The notes below the pieces were generated by a model, which ran no database searches, was not told the origin of the DNA, and saw only the letters and a program-made list of their open reading frames with translations. Positions 61,723 through 64,000 of a DNA stretch of 64,000 nt are shown here, in pieces. The translations under genes were made by a program, and so were the position numbers. This DNA comes from Colias croceus (Eukaryota; Arthropoda; Insecta; Lepidoptera; Pieridae). The stretch spans positions 3,162,001 through 3,226,000 of the forward strand of contig NC_059566.1 in assembly GCF_905220415.1 (NCBI RefSeq), read 5' to 3'. Numbering within the stretch: position 1 is the first letter of the stretch; every line of letters begins with the position of its first letter.

Positions 61723-62010
61723 TTATATATTGGTTGTATACACAAAAAGTGCTGCATTCTGCACAAGTAAAGAGACTATCTTGCCCTTGTTGACAGTATC
61801 ACATTTCCAGTTAATTAGCCCAAAATACGGTGTTGTTGTGATAATACCACCATTGTCTGCTATTGCTGGTATCACAATTGTATTCTCATCATTTCCAAAA
61901 GTATAGTTGTTATAGCCAACAGCCCTAGCAATGCCATTGTGTACTGTAACTGATAATTTTTCGGAATTAACCAGAACCACCATATAGGTAGTAACTAGGT
62001 AAAAAAACAT
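61723..62010 (-). CDS. Possible small secreted protein (first exon or complete), 95 aa
   Basis: ATG at 62010 gives a hydrophobic N-terminus (MFFYLVTTYMVVLVNSEKLS) that looks like a signal peptide, followed by VTVHNGIARAVGYNNYTFGN, IAIPAIADNGG-like sequence, YFGLINWKCDTVNKGKIV and a stop at 61723. A canonical TATA box and initiator lie upstream. A GTGTAT donor near 61745 could also end it as a first exon. No family recognised. The surroundings are transposon relics, so it could be a captured or lineage-specific gene. Confidence 0.42.
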   Translation of the reverse strand: MFFYLVTTYMVVLVNSEKLSVTVHNGIARAVGYNNYTFGNDENTIVIPAIADNGGIITTTPYFGLINWKCDTVNKGKIVSLLVQNAALFVYTTNI

Positions 62011-62054
62011 TTTAACTATCACTTCTGTGTTATATCCCTGCTTGCTGCTGCTGT

Positions 62055-62089
62055 CAAATGAAAATACCAAATTGTAGCGGCTTTATATA
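62055..62089 (-). promoter_or_regulatory. Candidate TATA-initiator promoter
   Basis: On the minus strand TATATAAA begins at 62089 and an arthropod-like initiator TCATTTG has its A at 62059, 30 nt downstream. The ATG of the small secreted frame follows 49 nt later. Spacing is textbook; use is inferred. Confidence 0.45.
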
Positions 62090-62234
62090 TTTTGTTCGCT
62101 CTTTTTCTAAACCGATGATGATAAAAACAAAGCCAATCAGCACTTTCGGGCGTACGTTGACTCGTGTAATGTCTACGCGGCGCAGATCGTGTAACTCGAC
62201 GCGTACGGCTACTGCTTTGAAACTTTGATATTCC

Positions 62235-62570
62235 CTATTCTAATTCATCTGCTTGCACTCCGCGTTGGTAAAGTTCAAATTCACGCACAAAACTAGCAAC
62301 TTTATCCTGCGCTGTTAAAATATTCGTCATAATATTTCCTTGCAATGAGAGATTAAGACCGTTAATTTCACTGAAAAAATCAGCAAGATAAACCAGCGTT
62401 TCAACGAATATTTTATCTTTTATTTTTGTGAAAAACTCGTTCTCTTTTTGTGTTCTCTGTTTTTGCAAAGATAATCCTATGTCTTCACGAAGCTCGTGCA
62501 GCCTGTTCAAAACTTTTCCTCAAGATGATAATCAACGTACCTCTGTGTCAAGGTTTTTCTCGTTTATTTG
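62235..62570 (-). pseudogene. hAT-type transposase relic (ZBED/SCAND3-like)
   Basis: The minus-strand frame reads NLDTEVR, stop, LSS, stop, GKVLNRLHELREDIGLSLQK, then KIFVETLVYLADFFSEINGL, NLSLQGNIMTNILTAQDKVA and SFVREFELYQRGVQ. The pattern TEVRWLSRGKVLxRLxELR followed by LAYLADIFxxLNxLNLxLQG is characteristic of hAT transposases of the ZBED/SCAND3 group. Here the W and the R of RWLSRG are both TGA stops. Remainder not found. Confidence 0.78.
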
Positions 62571-62639
62571 TCGGTGGCACTGGTTTGGGAAAATGTCTTT
62601 CTATAAGGCGAATTAAACAGTATCGTTGTGACTAGAAAT

Positions 62640-62860
62640 TTATTTATTTATTTATTTAAAAAACATCACATACCATTACAGGACAATGCCCAATGCGACA
62701 TAGATACAATTTTATTTTAAAAAAGAAACTTAACTAACTTAAATACTAAATTAAAATTACATACATAACTTAACATAGACATAGAAAAATTTAAAGAACT
62801 TTTTAACAATAACAGATTAACTGCAATATCACCCTTACAAATTCACTCATAGGACAATGA
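62640..62860 (-). repeat. AT-rich stretch with TTTA tail, probable retroelement 3' end (minus)
   Basis: Starts TTTATTTATTTATTTATTTA, then ACATCACATACCATTACAGG and CATAACTTAACATAGACATA. No coding capacity. From 62860 to 63088 nothing recognisable is seen. Confidence 0.35.
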
Positions 62861-63088
62861 AATAAGTCCGCTCTTTCGTGCGCTTCATTTATTATGCGGA
62901 AGGTTGGTTCGTGCTGTGGGCACTAGCAACAGTGGTGAACGGTGCCGTTTCCACGCGAATCTGGTGGGAACGCTGAAACTCACACATTCAAGTAGTCTTG
63001 AGTTCTGTTCCCTACCACGATATGTCTTCCAACTGTTATTTCACCTTTGTGCTTTAAAATGGGTTGTTCTATTAAAGAAAACTGAAAA

Positions 63089-64000
63089 TCAGCTAATGGA
63101 TATGACTCTCTTCCAGTTAATATGTAATTTAAAAGATGTATGGGAATTTAATAAAATCAAATAAAAAATATGGAAACCTATTTTTTGAAACCATTTCTTA
63201 GATTTCCTCATGCAGGATAATGAACTTAAAAACATGTCGGTTTTATTAACTGTACCCATATTGTTGTTATAGTCCAGGATGCCTTCTGGCTTTAAAATTG
63301 ATTCGTTAGTTCTGTAATCCTTCCTTCCTGTATCCTTCATTACATTTTTTATGAAAAGTGTTCAAAAAAATGTACATCTCTCCGATCATGCCACTTTATT
63401 GCCATCATTTGGGAAGTGTACTTCACTTGGACTTCACCGGCCGCAACTCAGGTAAAGGTATGGCATACCTACTCGATTTTTACGGACTGTACCGCAAGAA
63501 TTGGTTTGTTTAGATAACAACAGTTTTGAGAGCGATGGGCTCGTAAACCAATTGTCAAGGAAGATAGTATGGCCCTTGTCATAGTAATCTTCAATCATTG
63601 TGGTAACTAATGCACCAGATTGCCCTAAATTATAATTATCGCTTATATGAGTTCTTCTTTGTATCATACAGCCCGAAAAATTTAACGCCAAATCGACTTC
63701 TTCTCTTTGGAATATATTGCTTAAACATCAGTCTTCCTTTAAACAAAATCAAACTTTCATCTATCACGAGTTTTTGGTAAGGTACAAATAAAGTTTTAAA
63801 TTTGTTCGTTATTTGTTGTACTAGTGGTCGTAACTTTGTCAGTCTATCTGATCTTGTTTCACTGTCAGGATCATTATAGTGAAGGTGGCTAAGAATACTC
63901 CTGTATCTATCCCTTAGCATAGTTTGTGAAAAGATTGGTTGATATAAAAGAAAAGAACATGAGTTGCCAAATACTCATGTATTTCCAATGCTTTTTTTGC
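63089..64000 (-). pseudogene. piggyBac transposase relic, runs off the right edge
   Basis: Minus-strand pieces in order: IFSQTMLRDRYRSILSHLHY, DRLTKLRPLVQQI, PYQKLVIDESLILFKGRLMF with KQYIPKRRSRFGVKFFGLYD (first catalytic Asp in IDES), then GHTIFLDNWFTSPSLSKLLL (second Asp) and CGTVRKNRVGMP. After a frameshift near 63450 come VQVKYTSQMMAIKWHDRRDV, a stop near 63350, then KPEGILDYNNNMGTVNKTDM (the GxVxxxD region with the third Asp) and KWFQKIGFHIFYLILLNSH. Family identity is clear; frameshifts make it non-functional. The N-terminus lies outside the window. Confidence 0.85.

Noticed and set aside
1..64000. CRISPR arrays, operons, bacterial promoters
   Set aside because: The window is eukaryotic with spliced genes; the short repeats are mobile elements and no spacer-repeat pattern is seen.

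Overview
The window looks like a lepidopteran (moth or butterfly) nuclear genome. It is AT-rich, its genes are split into short exons by repeat-filled introns, two genes encode ZAD plus C2H2 zinc-finger proteins, and it is packed with short Helitron-like elements ending in a GC-rich hairpin and CTAGT, as in the non-autonomous Helitrons of Lepidoptera. No CRISPR array, rRNA or functional tRNA is seen.

Layout. (1) 1-12543, minus: 14 in-phase exons of a lysosomal alpha-mannosidase-like (GH38) gene whose 3' part lies beyond the left edge. Several key active-site residues are replaced, so it is probably a pseudoenzyme or has a changed mechanism. Its introns hold a pogo-like transposon, a perfect 176-bp inverted-LTR palindrome nested in a MITE, and many Helitron copies. 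(2) 12544-17151: intergenic, dominated by a decayed pogo/Tigger-type element inserted in a Helitron-like element. (3) 17152-31082, plus: an 11-exon gene for a predicted 2496-aa repetitive protein. One 6.1-kb exon carries about 19 copies of a roughly 44-residue repeat. Function is not established; the C-terminus vaguely recalls muscle Z-disc (Zasp-type) proteins. (4) 32152-37062, plus: the copper chaperone for superoxide dismutase (CCS), complete in 7 exons, 274 aa. It lacks the domain-I MxCxxC site but keeps the C-terminal CxC and has two extra CC pairs. (5) 38913-45617, minus, and 46665-53607, plus: two complete ZAD-C2H2 genes, head to head, 406 and 539 aa, with matching intron positions, so probably an inverted duplication. 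(6) 53608-64000: repeat-dominated. It holds a LINE insertion with target duplication, a large fold-back, a 1.5-kb element with a 9-bp target duplication, two piggyBac relics, a Ty3/gypsy polymerase fragment, a hAT relic and three small possible host genes.

Gene models were assembled by hand from splice sites, phase and family motifs. Every junction in the five large genes keeps the reading frame. Repeat family names (A-E and others) are working names for this window. Repeat borders are accurate to about 10-20 bp unless a target-site duplication is given.
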